A stretch of DNA of 28,176 nt from DATEDA01 sp035286595 (GTDB lineage: Bacteria; Pseudomonadota; Gammaproteobacteria; Burkholderiales; SG8-39): positions 1 to 28,176 of the forward strand of contig DATEDA010000252.1 in NCBI GenBank assembly GCA_035286595.1. The letters are read 5' to 3'. A model generated the notes under the pieces. It did not search any database. It was given only the letters and a program-made list of their open reading frames with translations, and was not told where the DNA came from. Positions within the stretch are counted from its first letter, which is position 1. Each line of letters begins with the position of its first letter. Shown here in pieces: positions 14,710 to 22,693 of the stretch. A program made the position numbers and the translations under genes.

Positions 14710-16041
14710 ATGAGCATGGCGGGCAGCGCAGTCCCGGAAGCAGTGGCGCGGGAGGGTCGGTTCAGGGCTTTCGCGGTCGCCGCCGGCGTCGCCGTGGCGG
14801 CGGCGCTCGTCGTCCTCAACTTCGCCGCTGCCGCTCTCGGTGGGGATCGGCCCTGGCTCGTGGGCTTCGACCTGGTCCTCGACCTCGCCGTGCTCGGCGC
14901 CGGCGTCGGCTACATCGTGCGCCACGGCCTGCGCACCGAGGCGCGCACCGCGCGGATGCAGGCGGCACTCGACGAGACCCAGGCGCAGCTCGCGGCGATC
15001 GTCGACTCGGCGATGGACGCCATCATCACGGTGGACGAGGAGCAGCGCGTCGTGCTCTTCAATCGCGCGGCGCAGGCGATGTTCGGCTGTCCGAAGGACG
15101 ATGCGCTGGGCGCGAAGCTCGACCGGTTCATCCCGGCGCGCTTCCGTGAAGCTCATCGCGCGCACATCGAGCGGTTCGGCGAGGTCGCCGAGACCCGGCG
15201 GCGGATGGGCGCGGACCTGGTGCTCTGGGCCTTGCGCGCTGACGGCTCCGAGTTCCCGATCGAGGCTTCCATCTCGCAGGTGGGGGGCCCGGACCATCGC
15301 CTCTTCACCGTGATCCTCCGCGACATCACGCGGCGCAAGCAGGCCGAGGACGCGCTGAAGCGCCAGCAGGCGGAGCTCCGCGAGCTCTCGGCGCGCATTC
15401 TCGAGGCGCGCGAGGACGAGAAGACCGTGATCGCGCGCGAGCTGCACGACGAGCTCGGCCAGCTCCTCACCGCGCTGAAGATGGACCTCGCGTGGCTCCG
15501 CGAGCGGATTCCCGAGGGCGAGGTCGCCGGCCGGGCGCGACAGATGAACGCGGCGCTCGATCAGACGGTGACCTCGGTGCGGCGCATCGCTGCGGATCTC
15601 CGCCCGCTGATGCTCGATGATCTGGGGCTTGCCGACGCCGCCGGATGGCTGGTCGAGGAGTTCGAGCGGCGTTCCGGGGTGGCGTGCCGGCTCGAGAAGC
15701 TCGCCGAGACCCGCTTCGACGGCATCGAGCGCAACGTCGCGACCGCCGTCTATCGCGCGCTCCAGGAATCGCTCACCAACATCGGACGGCACGCCGAGGC
15801 GAAGCACGCGTGGATCCTGCTTGCGATCGAGGACCGCGCGGTGCGGCTCGAGGTCGAAGACGACGGCCGGGGCATCCCGGCGGACGCGCTCGCAAACACC
15901 CGCTCGCTCGGGCTGAAGGGCATGCGCGAGCGCGTGCTGTACCTCGGCGGCACGGTCGAGGTGACCGGCGCGCCGCGCGGCGGGACGCGCGTGTACGTGC
16001 GGGTGCCGCTGCGGCCGGCACCGGGCGGGGCGGCGGCGTGA
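14710..16041 (+). CDS. PAS-domain sensor histidine kinase (NarX/NreB-type kinase core)
   Basis: This membrane-bound kinase phosphorylates the NarL-type regulator encoded next. It has 443 residues. Two membrane segments (about 18-44 and 49-70) are joined by a very short loop, so no periplasmic sensor domain is present. A PAS domain follows (about 92-210, starting AIVDSAMDAIITVDE), then a short coiled linker and a HisKA_3 dimer domain with the phospho-accepting His246 in ARELHDELGQ. The HATPase domain has ESLTNIGRHAEA, DDGRGIP and GLKGMRERV. His149 in FREAHRAHIERF lines up by eye with the FixL heme histidine, so a heme or redox signal is possible. ATG 14710 lacks a ribosome site. Its stop overlaps the regulator start by four bases (GTGA, 16038-16041). 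Confidence 0.92.
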   Translation: MSMAGSAVPEAVAREGRFRAFAVAAGVAVAAALVVLNFAAAALGGDRPWLVGFDLVLDLAVLGAGVGYIVRHGLRTEARTARMQAALDETQAQLAAIVDSAMDAIITVDEEQRVVLFNRAAQAMFGCPKDDALGAKLDRFIPARFREAHRAHIERFGEVAETRRRMGADLVLWALRADGSEFPIEASISQVGGPDHRLFTVILRDITRRKQAEDALKRQQAELRELSARILEAREDEKTVIARELHDELGQLLTALKMDLAWLRERIPEGEVAGRARQMNAALDQTVTSVRRIAADLRPLMLDDLGLADAAGWLVEEFERRSGVACRLEKLAETRFDGIERNVATAVYRALQESLTNIGRHAEAKHAWILLAIEDRAVRLEVEDDGRGIPADALANTRSLGLKGMRERVLYLGGTVEVTGAPRGGTRVYVRVPLRPAPGGAAA

Positions 16042-16679
16042 TCCGGCTGCTCCTCGCCGACGACCATGCGCTGGTCCGCGAGGGGCTCAAGCGGATCCTT
16101 GCGGCCGCTGCCGACATCGAGGTGACCGGCGAGGCGGCGAACGGCGATGAGACGCTCGACCTCGTGAAGCAGCACGACTTCGACCTGGCGCTCGTCGACC
16201 TCTCGATGCCGGGCCTGTCGGGCCTCGACCTGGTCAAGCGGCTGCGGCTCGAGCGACCGAAGCTGCGCATCCTCGTGCTCTCCATGCATGGCGAGAGCCA
16301 GTACGCCGCCCGCGCGCTCAAGGCGGGCGCCTCGGGCTACCTGACCAAGGACGCTGCCGCCGCACAGCTCCTCGGCGCGATCCGCAAGATCGCCGCCGGC
16401 GGCGTGCACATCAGCGAGACCGCGGTCGCCCAGCTGCTCGCCGCCGGTGCTCCCGCCGGCGACGCGCCGCCGCACACCGCGCTCTCCGATCGCGAGTTCG
16501 AGGTATTCCGCCAGCTCGTCGCCGGCCGCAGCATCACCGAGATCGCCGAGGCGCTCCGCTTGTCGGTGAAGACCGTCAGCACGCACAAGGCCCGGATCCT
16601 GGAGAAGATGGCGATGGCGAGCACGGCCGAGCTGGTGCGCTACGCCGTGGAGCAGCGCCTGCTCGACGATCAGGGGTAG
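16038..16679 (+). CDS. NarL/FixJ-family response regulator
   Basis: This is the DNA-binding partner of the PAS kinase. The 213-residue protein has a receiver domain (about 1-120) with acidic residues Asp8 and Asp9, the phospho-acceptor Asp54 in LALVDLSMPGLSG, the conserved threonine/serine in VLSMHG and the lysine in LTKDA. A LuxR/NarL-type helix-turn-helix follows (about 148-210: LSDREFEVFRQLVAGRSITEIAEALRL and VKTVSTHKARILEKM, with the recognition helix in the second block). The GTG start at 16038 overlaps the kinase stop. Targets are unknown; its place beside hemN, an FNR gene and nap genes suggests respiratory or redox control. Confidence 0.94.
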   Translation: MIRLLLADDHALVREGLKRILAAAADIEVTGEAANGDETLDLVKQHDFDLALVDLSMPGLSGLDLVKRLRLERPKLRILVLSMHGESQYAARALKAGASGYLTKDAAAAQLLGAIRKIAAGGVHISETAVAQLLAAGAPAGDAPPHTALSDREFEVFRQLVAGRSITEIAEALRLSVKTVSTHKARILEKMAMASTAELVRYAVEQRLLDDQG

Positions 16680-16770
16680 GAAAACTCCTACACCCCGTGG
16701 CCGTTCCCCGATAGCCGGTTTCGTCGCCGGCCGATACCGCCGGCGGCGTGCGCGCGGCACACTGCGCCGC

Positions 16771-17145
16771 ATGGTTCGGGTATTTCTGGTCGAGGATTCG
16801 CCGCTCGTCTGCGAGCGGCTCGAGGCGATGTTCGCCTCGATCGCCGGCACGACCACCATCGGCCACGCGGCCGGCGCGGACGAAGCGGTCCGGAAGATTC
16901 TCTCCGCCCGGCCCGATGCGGTGGTGCTCGACCTCAACCTGGCCCAGGGCAGCGGCTTCGACGTGCTGCGCGCGGTCCACGAGCAGGCGCCGGAGATCGA
17001 TGTCTACGTCCTGAGCAACTTCAGCGGCGAACCCTATCGACGCCGTGCCGAGCGTCTCGGGGCGCGCGGCTTCTTCGACAAGACCATCGAGTTCGAGCGC
17101 GTGCGCGACACGCTTGCCGCCCGCGCCGCGCAAACCCCTTGCTGA
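16771..17145 (+). CDS. Stand-alone response regulator receiver domain
   Basis: This is a 124-residue protein made of one receiver domain and no output domain. Asp9 and the acidic pair VEDS form the metal site, Asp54 in VVLDLNLAQG is the probable phospho-acceptor, and Lys104 in FFDKTIEF is the conserved lysine. The usual M-P after the phospho-acceptor (D-x-x-M-P) is replaced by N-L-A, which is unusual. It starts at ATG 16771 without a ribosome site, 91 bases after the preceding regulator gene. It ends 20 bases before the FNR-type gene, so it probably heads that operon. It may act as a phosphate sink or as a docking partner in a phosphorelay; no cognate kinase is encoded beside it other than the PAS kinase upstream. 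Confidence 0.88.
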   Translation: MVRVFLVEDSPLVCERLEAMFASIAGTTTIGHAAGADEAVRKILSARPDAVVLDLNLAQGSGFDVLRAVHEQAPEIDVYVLSNFSGEPYRRRAERLGARGFFDKTIEFERVRDTLAARAAQTPC

Positions 17146-17165
17146 AACAACGAGAGGAGACGACC

Positions 17166-17948
17166 ATGCTGAGCGCCACTGTTTCCAGGATTCCCCTGCG
17201 AGTCGTCGGCGCCAAGCCGGAGGAGCCGCCGGCCCTGCGCAGGTTCGAGGTGACCTGCTCCAGCTGCAACGTGAGGGAACTGTGCCTCCCAAAAGGGCTG
17301 GACAGCGAAGACCTCCGTCGCATCGAGCAGGTGGTGTATGCGCGCCGGCGCGTCAAGCGCGGCGAGGCGCTGTTCCGTGCCGGCGATCAGTTCAACTCGC
17401 TCTACGCGGTCCGCAGCGGTTTCTTCAAGACGACGTCGATCAACGATGATGGCCGCGAGCAGGTGACCGGCTTCTACATGCCGGGAGAGCTCCTCGGGAT
17501 GGACGGCATCGGCTCCGGCGCCTATCACGGCGACGCGATCGCTCTCGAGGACTGCGAAGTGTGCGTGCTGCCCTTTGCGCTGATCGAAACGCTGGGACGC
17601 GAGATCCCCGCAGTGCAGCGGCGCCTGCACTGCGTGCTGTCGCGCGAGATCGTGCGCGATCACGGCGTGATGATGCTCCTCGGCTCGATGCGCGCCGAGG
17701 AGCGCCTGGCGGCGTTCCTGCTGAACCTCTCGCGGCGCTTCCAGCGGCGCGGCTACTCGCCGACCGAGTTTCACCTGCGCATGACCCGCGAGGAGATCGG
17801 GGGCTATCTCGGGTTGAAGCTGGAGACCGTGAGCCGGCTGTTCTCCAAGTTCCAGGAGGACGGCCTGATCGAGGTCCAGCAGAAGCACGTGCGGATTCTC
17901 GACGTGCCCGGCCTCGAGGCGATCCTCGCCAGGGATCGCACGCTCTGA
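17166..17948 (+). CDS. fnr: FNR/Anr-type oxygen-sensing transcription regulator
   Basis: This is a CRP/FNR-family regulator of 260 residues, predicted to sense oxygen through a [4Fe-4S] cluster. The N-terminal cysteines Cys31, Cys34 and Cys40 (TCSSCNVRELC) have the E. coli FNR spacing C-x2-C-x5-C. The fourth ligand is probably Cys133 in EDCEVCVLPF, which lines up with FNR Cys122; Cys130 is extra. The cyclic-nucleotide-like beta-barrel (about 55-150) is followed by the dimer helix and a helix-turn-helix with Glu220, Ser223 and Arg224 in GLKLETVSRLF, the FNR reading residues. This predicts TTGAT-N4-ATCAA binding, and several such sites occur in this window. ATG 17166 has the ribosome site GAGAGGAG. 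The gene is followed 20 bases later by a universal stress protein gene. Confidence 0.95.
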   Translation: MLSATVSRIPLRVVGAKPEEPPALRRFEVTCSSCNVRELCLPKGLDSEDLRRIEQVVYARRRVKRGEALFRAGDQFNSLYAVRSGFFKTTSINDDGREQVTGFYMPGELLGMDGIGSGAYHGDAIALEDCEVCVLPFALIETLGREIPAVQRRLHCVLSREIVRDHGVMMLLGSMRAEERLAAFLLNLSRRFQRRGYSPTEFHLRMTREEIGGYLGLKLETVSRLFSKFQEDGLIEVQQKHVRILDVPGLEAILARDRTL

Positions 17949-17968
17949 AGCGCCACTGGGAGGAACCG

Positions 17969-18406
17969 ATGTACAAGCACATCCTGCTGCCCAGCGACGG
18001 CTCGGAGCTCTCCGGGCAGGCCGTCAGGGAGGGCATCCGCTTCGCGAAATCCATCGGCGCACGGGTGACGGGAGTGCACACCACCCCGGAATTCTATCCG
18101 TCCCAGATGCCGGCGCACTCGATCGTCGAGCACGCCCGCGAGCACGAAGCGCGTTCCAAGGAGAGCGCGAAGCGCACGCTCGACGCGATCGAGCAGGCGG
18201 CGCGCCAAGCGGACGTTGCCTGCACGGTGCAGCATCGGGTGAGCGACAGCCCGTGGGATGAGATCATCAAGGTCGCGATGGAGCGCGAGTGCGATCTCAT
18301 CTTCATGGCGTCGCACGGGCGACGTGGAGTGAGCGCGCTGCTTCTGGGCAGCGAGACGAACAAGGTGCTTACGCACTCGAAGATTCCGGTGCTCGTCACC
18401 CGGTGA
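17969..18406 (+). CDS. Universal stress protein, UspA family
   Basis: This is a small cytoplasmic UspA-fold protein of 145 residues. The start MYKHILLPSDGSELSGQAV is the family signature. The C-terminal block MASHGRRGVSALLLGSETNKVLTHSKIPVLV has the G-x2-G-x9-G-S/T pattern of ATP-binding members, so nucleotide binding is likely. Its role is unknown; Usp genes next to FNR/Anr genes are often induced in low oxygen in other proteobacteria, which fits here. ATG 17969 has the ribosome site GGGAGGA just upstream. It lies between the FNR-type gene (20-base gap) and a tetraheme cytochrome gene (28-base gap), so all three are probably one transcript. Confidence 0.94.
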   Translation: MYKHILLPSDGSELSGQAVREGIRFAKSIGARVTGVHTTPEFYPSQMPAHSIVEHAREHEARSKESAKRTLDAIEQAARQADVACTVQHRVSDSPWDEIIKVAMERECDLIFMASHGRRGVSALLLGSETNKVLTHSKIPVLVTR

Positions 18407-18434
18407 TTCTCGCGGGATAGATCGCGGAGGAGCA

Positions 18435-19043
18435 ATGGTCATCAAACGGATCTGGGAAGCGATCCGGGGCGAGTCCAAGAGCCCCGGCCGGACGGCGGTG
18501 CGCGTCGGGGTAGCGGCGCTCGTCATCCTGGTCATCGGGGGCGTGCTCATGGTGGGCGGCGCCGCGGGCCTCGCGTGGACCAACACCGAGTCGTTCTGCA
18601 TCTCGTGCCACGAGATGCGCAACAACGTCTACGCCGAGTTCAAGGACACGATCCACGACAAGAACCGTACCGGCGTGCGCGCCATCTGCTCCGACTGCCA
18701 CGTTCCGCGCCAGCCGGGCGCGATGATTCTCCGCAAGATGCGCGCGACGTTCGAGCTCTGGGGCCACCTCACCGGGGTGATCGACACCAAGGAAAAGTTC
18801 GAAGCGCACCGCTACGAGCTCGCGAAGCGGGTCTGGATCCGGATGAAGGAGACCGACTCGCTCGAGTGCCGCAACTGCCACCACGAAGACGCGTGGAACC
18901 TGGAGTCGCAGTCGGAACGGGCCAAGATCCGGCATGCGAAGGGCAAGGCCGAAGGCAAGACCTGCATCGACTGTCATTCCGGCATCGCGCACAAGGAGCC
19001 GGACGGCGGGCCGGGGCCCCAGCAGCTGAAGATCGCGAAGTAG
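18435..19043 (+). CDS. Tetraheme NapC/NirT-type cytochrome c (extra copy)
   Basis: This membrane-anchored quinol dehydrogenase would pass electrons from menaquinol or ubiquinol to a periplasmic reductase. It has 202 residues: one N-terminal membrane anchor (about 22-48) and four heme sites, CISCH (55-59), CSDCH, CRNCH and CIDCH. The blocks CISCHEMR, TGVRAICSDCHVP and CRNCH match NapC/NirT. It is a paralogue of the napC at 19132-19740; the two genes converge. It belongs to the FNR-Usp operon rather than to the nap operon, and no reductase gene is next to it, so its acceptor is unknown: it could serve a nitrite or other reductase elsewhere, or supplement Nap. ATG 18435 has the ribosome site GGAGGAG. 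Confidence 0.94.
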   Translation: MVIKRIWEAIRGESKSPGRTAVRVGVAALVILVIGGVLMVGGAAGLAWTNTESFCISCHEMRNNVYAEFKDTIHDKNRTGVRAICSDCHVPRQPGAMILRKMRATFELWGHLTGVIDTKEKFEAHRYELAKRVWIRMKETDSLECRNCHHEDAWNLESQSERAKIRHAKGKAEGKTCIDCHSGIAHKEPDGGPGPQQLKIAK

Positions 19044-19056
19044 CGCCCGTTCACCC

Positions 19057-19124
19057 CGGCTCATCCAGGAGCCGAAGCAGACCGTCGAGTTCGTCGGCCT
19101 TTCGATCGGATACCGGCCCCGGTA
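19057..19124. other. Hairpins between the two convergent NapC-type genes
   Basis: The 88-base gap holds CGGCTC-ATCCAG-GAGCCG (19057-19074) and the tight palindrome TACCGGCCCCGGTA (19111-19124). Neither has a T-run, so they may only slow or weakly end transcription from either side. Nothing else is visible in the gap. Confidence 0.3.
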
Positions 19125-19131
19125 GCGACGC

Positions 19132-19740
19132 TCACTTCGTCTTCGCCACATCGGGCTTCGGCGCGCCGATCTCCTGCTCGATCGGCGGGAGCTGGTGCGC
19201 GATCCCCTTGTGGCAGTCGATGCAGGTCTGGCCCTGGCTGAAGGCGACGCTGTGCGTCCTGACCGCGCGCCGGCCCTGCTCCGTGAAGTCCATGAACTGG
19301 TAATTGTGGCAGTTGCGGCACTCCTGCGAGTCGTTCGCCTTCATCCGCGCCCACTCGTGCTCGGCGAGCCGCGCCCGCTTCGCCTCGAACTTCTCCGGCG
19401 TATCGATGCTGCCGAGCGCTTTGTGCAGCAGCTCGTTCGACGCCTGGATCTTGCGGACGATCTTCGGGCCCCACTCCTTCGGCACGTGGCAGTCCGGACA
19501 GGTGGCCCGCACGCCGGAGCGGTTCGTGTAGTGGATCGTGTGCCGGTACTCCTTGAAGACGTTCTCCCGCATCTCGTGGCAGGAGATGCAGAACGGCTCC
19601 GTGTTCGTGAGCTCGAACGCCCAGTTGAAACCGCCCCAGAAGATGATCCCGGCGGCGAAGAGCCCCACCACCCACCACGGCCCGACGCGCCACACCCACG
19701 CCGGGATCCAACGCTTCCAGCCGGTCCGCTCGGTGAACAT
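19132..19740 (-). CDS. napC: Periplasmic nitrate reductase, tetraheme quinol-oxidising subunit NapC
   Basis: NapC oxidises quinol in the inner membrane and hands electrons to NapB. The 202-residue protein has a membrane anchor (about 17-40, WRVGPWWVVGLFAAGIIFWGG) and four heme sites: CISCH (51-55), CPDCH, CRNCH and CIDCH. CISCHEMRENVFKEY, NRSGVRATCPDCHVPKEW and the final GIAHQLPP are NapC/NirT blocks. ATG 19740 lies 11 bases after the napB stop, and it is the last gene of the napFDABC row. It converges with the second NapC-type gene at 18435-19043. Lysine-rich PKPDVAKTK ends the protein. Confidence 0.96.
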   Translation of the reverse strand: MFTERTGWKRWIPAWVWRVGPWWVVGLFAAGIIFWGGFNWAFELTNTEPFCISCHEMRENVFKEYRHTIHYTNRSGVRATCPDCHVPKEWGPKIVRKIQASNELLHKALGSIDTPEKFEAKRARLAEHEWARMKANDSQECRNCHNYQFMDFTEQGRRAVRTHSVAFSQGQTCIDCHKGIAHQLPPIEQEIGAPKPDVAKTK

Positions 19741-19751
19741 GGTTGGCCCTT

Positions 19752-20189
19752 TCACGTCGCCGGCTTGAACGTGCTCGGCACCAGCGGCTCGGCGTTGAAC
19801 TGCGGCACGTGGCACTGCAGGCAGAAGTAGCGCCGGGTCGAGATGTTCGGCAGCTGGTTGCCGTCGCGATCCAGGTAGTGCGACTTCCCGACCGGCGTCG
19901 CGCCGGTCGCCGGCGCCCGCGTCTTCGCGTGGCAGCTCATGCACATGTTGACGTTCTTGGTGATCTGGTAGCCCTTGATGTTGTGCGGAATGATCGGCGG
20001 GTGCTCGGGGTAGTTCCGCGGGATCGGGCGGTCGCTTCGGTCGTACTTGAACGCCTCCGAGGGCTTCGTCTCGGGAATCGGCGTGGCGCCGCGGAGCGGC
20101 TTCGGCTGCTGCTCCTGGGCGAGCGCGCCGCCGGTGAGCGCGATCGCGAGGGCGGCGGCGAGGAGGACGCAGGTTCGAGTGAGCGCCAT
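19752..20189 (-). CDS. napB: Periplasmic nitrate reductase, diheme subunit NapB
   Basis: NapB is the small diheme cytochrome that carries electrons from NapC to the catalytic subunit NapA in the periplasm. The 145-residue precursor has a signal peptide (about 1-25, ending GALAQ). The NapB block PPIIPHNIKGYQITKNVNMCMSCH-like region holds heme site 1 (CMSCH), and the second site is CLQCH in RRYFCLQCHVPQ. The mature start keeps the family's LRGATPIPETKPSE pattern. The ATG at 20189 is fixed by a strong ribosome site, AAGGAGGA, seven or so bases upstream on the minus strand; the frame is open a little further but that part overlaps napA. It follows the napA stop by 14 bases. Confidence 0.96.
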   Translation of the reverse strand: MALTRTCVLLAAALAIALTGGALAQEQQPKPLRGATPIPETKPSEAFKYDRSDRPIPRNYPEHPPIIPHNIKGYQITKNVNMCMSCHAKTRAPATGATPVGKSHYLDRDGNQLPNISTRRYFCLQCHVPQFNAEPLVPSTFKPAT

Positions 20190-20203
20190 GGGGTTCCTCC
20201 TTC

Positions 20204-22693
20204 TCACGCCTTCGTCACCCGCACCGCGCACTTCTTGTAGTCGGTCTGGCGCGAGATCGGACAGGTGGCATCCAGCGTGAGCTTGTTGACCAGTCGCCCC
20301 TCGTCGAAGAACGGCACGAACACGAGACCCTCGGGCGGCTCGTTGCGACCGCGGATCTCGACGCGCGCGTAGATGTCGCCGCGCCGCGACGAGATGCGAG
20401 CCTCCATGCCGTTCAGCAGGCCGCGCGTCTTGGCATCATTCGGGTGCAGGTACACCACCGCCTCCGGCTGTGCGCGATGGAGCTCTGGCACGCGCCGGGT
20501 CATCGAACCGCTGTGCCAGTGCTCGAGCACGCGCCCGGTGCAGAGCCACAGGTCGTATTCCTTGTCGGGCACCTCGGGCGGGGGCTCGTACGGCACCGCG
20601 ATCACGATCGCCTTGCCGTCGGGCTTGCCGTAGAAGCGCAGGCCCTCGCCTTTCTTCACGTAGGGGTCGTAGCCCTCGCGGAAGCGCCACTTCGTTTCCT
20701 TGCCGTCCACCACCGGCCACCTCAGGCCGCGCACCTTGTGGTACGTGTCGAACGGCGCCAGATCATGGGCCTTGCCGCGGCCGAAGCCCGCGTACTCCTC
20801 GAACAGCCCCTTCTGGAGGTAGAACCCGAAGTGGCGCGACTCGTCGTTGTCGAACCCGGGCTCGAGCTGCGAGAGCGGGTACTTGTTCACCTCGCCGTTC
20901 GCGAAGAGAACGTCGTAGAGGGTCTTCCCTCGGTATTCCGGCTTCTTCGCGATGAGCTCGGCCGGCCACACCTCCTCCACCTTGAAACGCTTCGAGAACT
21001 CGACGATCTGCCACAGGTCGGACCGCGCCTCGCCCGGCCCCTTCACCTGCTGGCGCCAGAACTGCGTGCGCCGCTCGGCGTTCCCGTAGGCGCCCTCCTT
21101 CTCCACCCACATCGCCGTCGGCAGGATGAGGTCGGCCGCCATCGCTGTGACGGTCGGATAGGGATCGCTCACCACGATGAAGTTCTTCGGGTTGCGGTAG
21201 CCCGGCCAGGTCTCGCCGTTCAGGTTCGCGGCGGTCTGCATGTTGTTGTTGCACATCACCCAGTAGGCGTTGAGCTTGCCATCCTTGAGCATCCGGTTCT
21301 GCAGCACCGCGTGGTAGCCGGGCCGGTCGGGGATCGTGCCGGCCGGGAGCTTCCAGTGCTGCTCGGCGATCTCGCGGTGCTTCGGGTTGACGACCACCAT
21401 GTCGGCGGGGAGCCGATGGCTGAACGTGCCGACCTCGCGCGCGGTGCCGCACGCCGAGGGCTGGCCGGTGAGCGAGAACGGGCTGTTGCCAGGCTCGGCG
21501 ATCTTGCCGGTCAGGAGGTGGATGTTGTAGCAGAGCTGGTTCACCCAGGTGCCGCGAGTGTGCTGGTTGAAGCCCATCGTCCACAGCGACATGACCTTGC
21601 GCTTCGGGTCGGCGTAGAGCTCCGCGAGCTCCACGAGGCTCCGCGCCGGCACGCCGGAAATCTTCTCGACCTTCTCCGCGGAGTACTCGGAGACGAACTT
21701 CGCGTACTCGTCGAAGCTGATCGGCTTCGAGCCTTCCGCGTCCTTGGCGTTCTTCGCATCTCGCTCGCGCGGGTCTTCGGGCCGCAGCCCGTAGCCGATG
21801 TCGTCGTTGCCGCGGACGAAGTTGACGTTCTTGGCGACGAACTCCTTGTTCACGCGCCCGGTGCTGATGATGTGGTGGGCGATGAAGTTGAGGATCGCGA
21901 GGTCGGTGTTCGGCGTGAAGATGAGCTGCAGGTCGGAGAGCTCGTGGCCGCGGTGCTGGTAGGTCGAGAGCACGGCGACCTTCACGTGCGGGTGGCCGAG
22001 CCGGCGGTCGGTGATGCGCGTCCAGAGGATCGGATGCATCTCGGCGACGTTCGAGCCCCACATGACGAACGCGTCGGCGTGCTCGACGTCGTCGTAGCAG
22101 CCCATCGGCTCGTCGATGCCGAAGGTGCGCATGAAGCCGGTCACCGCCGAGGCCATGCAGTGGCGCGCGTTCGGGTCGAGGTTGTTCGAGCGGAAGCCGG
22201 CCTTGTAGAGCTTCGCCGCGGCGTAGCCCTCCCAGACCGTCCACTGGCCGGAGCCGAACATGCCGACCGTGGTCGGGCCGCCGTTCTTCAGCGCCTCCTT
22301 CCATTTCTCGGCCATGACGTCGAACGCTTCCTTCCACGACACCGGGGTGAACTCGCCGTTCTTGTCGTACTTGCCGCCCTTCTTGCGCAGCAGGGGCGTC
22401 TTCAGCCGGTCGGCGCCGTACATGATCTTCGCAAGGAAGTAGCCCTTGACGCAGGCGAGCCCGCGGTTCACCTCCGCCTCGGGATCACCCTGGGTCGCGA
22501 CCACCCGGCCGTCCTGCACGCCGACGAGGATCCCGCAGCCGGTGCCGCAGAAGCGGCAGGCGGCCTTGTCCCAGCGGATCTTGTCATCGCTGCGCGCCGC
22601 AGCCGCCGCGGGGACCGGGAGGCTGATGCCGGCTGCCGCGGCCGCCGCGGCGACAGCGTTTGCCTTCATGAACTCCCGGCGGTTGATCGTCAT
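20204..22693 (-). CDS. napA: Periplasmic nitrate reductase catalytic subunit NapA
   Basis: NapA reduces nitrate to nitrite in the periplasm using a bis-MGD molybdenum cofactor and one [4Fe-4S] cluster. It has 829 residues, the normal length. The N-terminus carries a twin-arginine signal (NRREFMK, about 4-10, hydrophobic part to about 33), so it is exported folded. Cluster cysteines are Cys46, Cys49, Cys53 (CRFCGTGC) and Cys81 (GLACVKG). The molybdenum-ligand cysteine is Cys179 in NARHCMASAV. Cofactor-binding blocks such as WGSNVAEMHP and TGRVLEHWHSGSMTRR near the C-terminus are intact. Its ATG (22693) overlaps the napD stop by four bases. NapD, encoded upstream, is the chaperone for this signal peptide. 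Confidence 0.98.
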   Translation of the reverse strand: MTINRREFMKANAVAAAAAAAGISLPVPAAAAARSDDKIRWDKAACRFCGTGCGILVGVQDGRVVATQGDPEAEVNRGLACVKGYFLAKIMYGADRLKTPLLRKKGGKYDKNGEFTPVSWKEAFDVMAEKWKEALKNGGPTTVGMFGSGQWTVWEGYAAAKLYKAGFRSNNLDPNARHCMASAVTGFMRTFGIDEPMGCYDDVEHADAFVMWGSNVAEMHPILWTRITDRRLGHPHVKVAVLSTYQHRGHELSDLQLIFTPNTDLAILNFIAHHIISTGRVNKEFVAKNVNFVRGNDDIGYGLRPEDPRERDAKNAKDAEGSKPISFDEYAKFVSEYSAEKVEKISGVPARSLVELAELYADPKRKVMSLWTMGFNQHTRGTWVNQLCYNIHLLTGKIAEPGNSPFSLTGQPSACGTAREVGTFSHRLPADMVVVNPKHREIAEQHWKLPAGTIPDRPGYHAVLQNRMLKDGKLNAYWVMCNNNMQTAANLNGETWPGYRNPKNFIVVSDPYPTVTAMAADLILPTAMWVEKEGAYGNAERRTQFWRQQVKGPGEARSDLWQIVEFSKRFKVEEVWPAELIAKKPEYRGKTLYDVLFANGEVNKYPLSQLEPGFDNDESRHFGFYLQKGLFEEYAGFGRGKAHDLAPFDTYHKVRGLRWPVVDGKETKWRFREGYDPYVKKGEGLRFYGKPDGKAIVIAVPYEPPPEVPDKEYDLWLCTGRVLEHWHSGSMTRRVPELHRAQPEAVVYLHPNDAKTRGLLNGMEARISSRRGDIYARVEIRGRNEPPEGLVFVPFFDEGRLVNKLTLDATCPISRQTDYKKCAVRVTKA

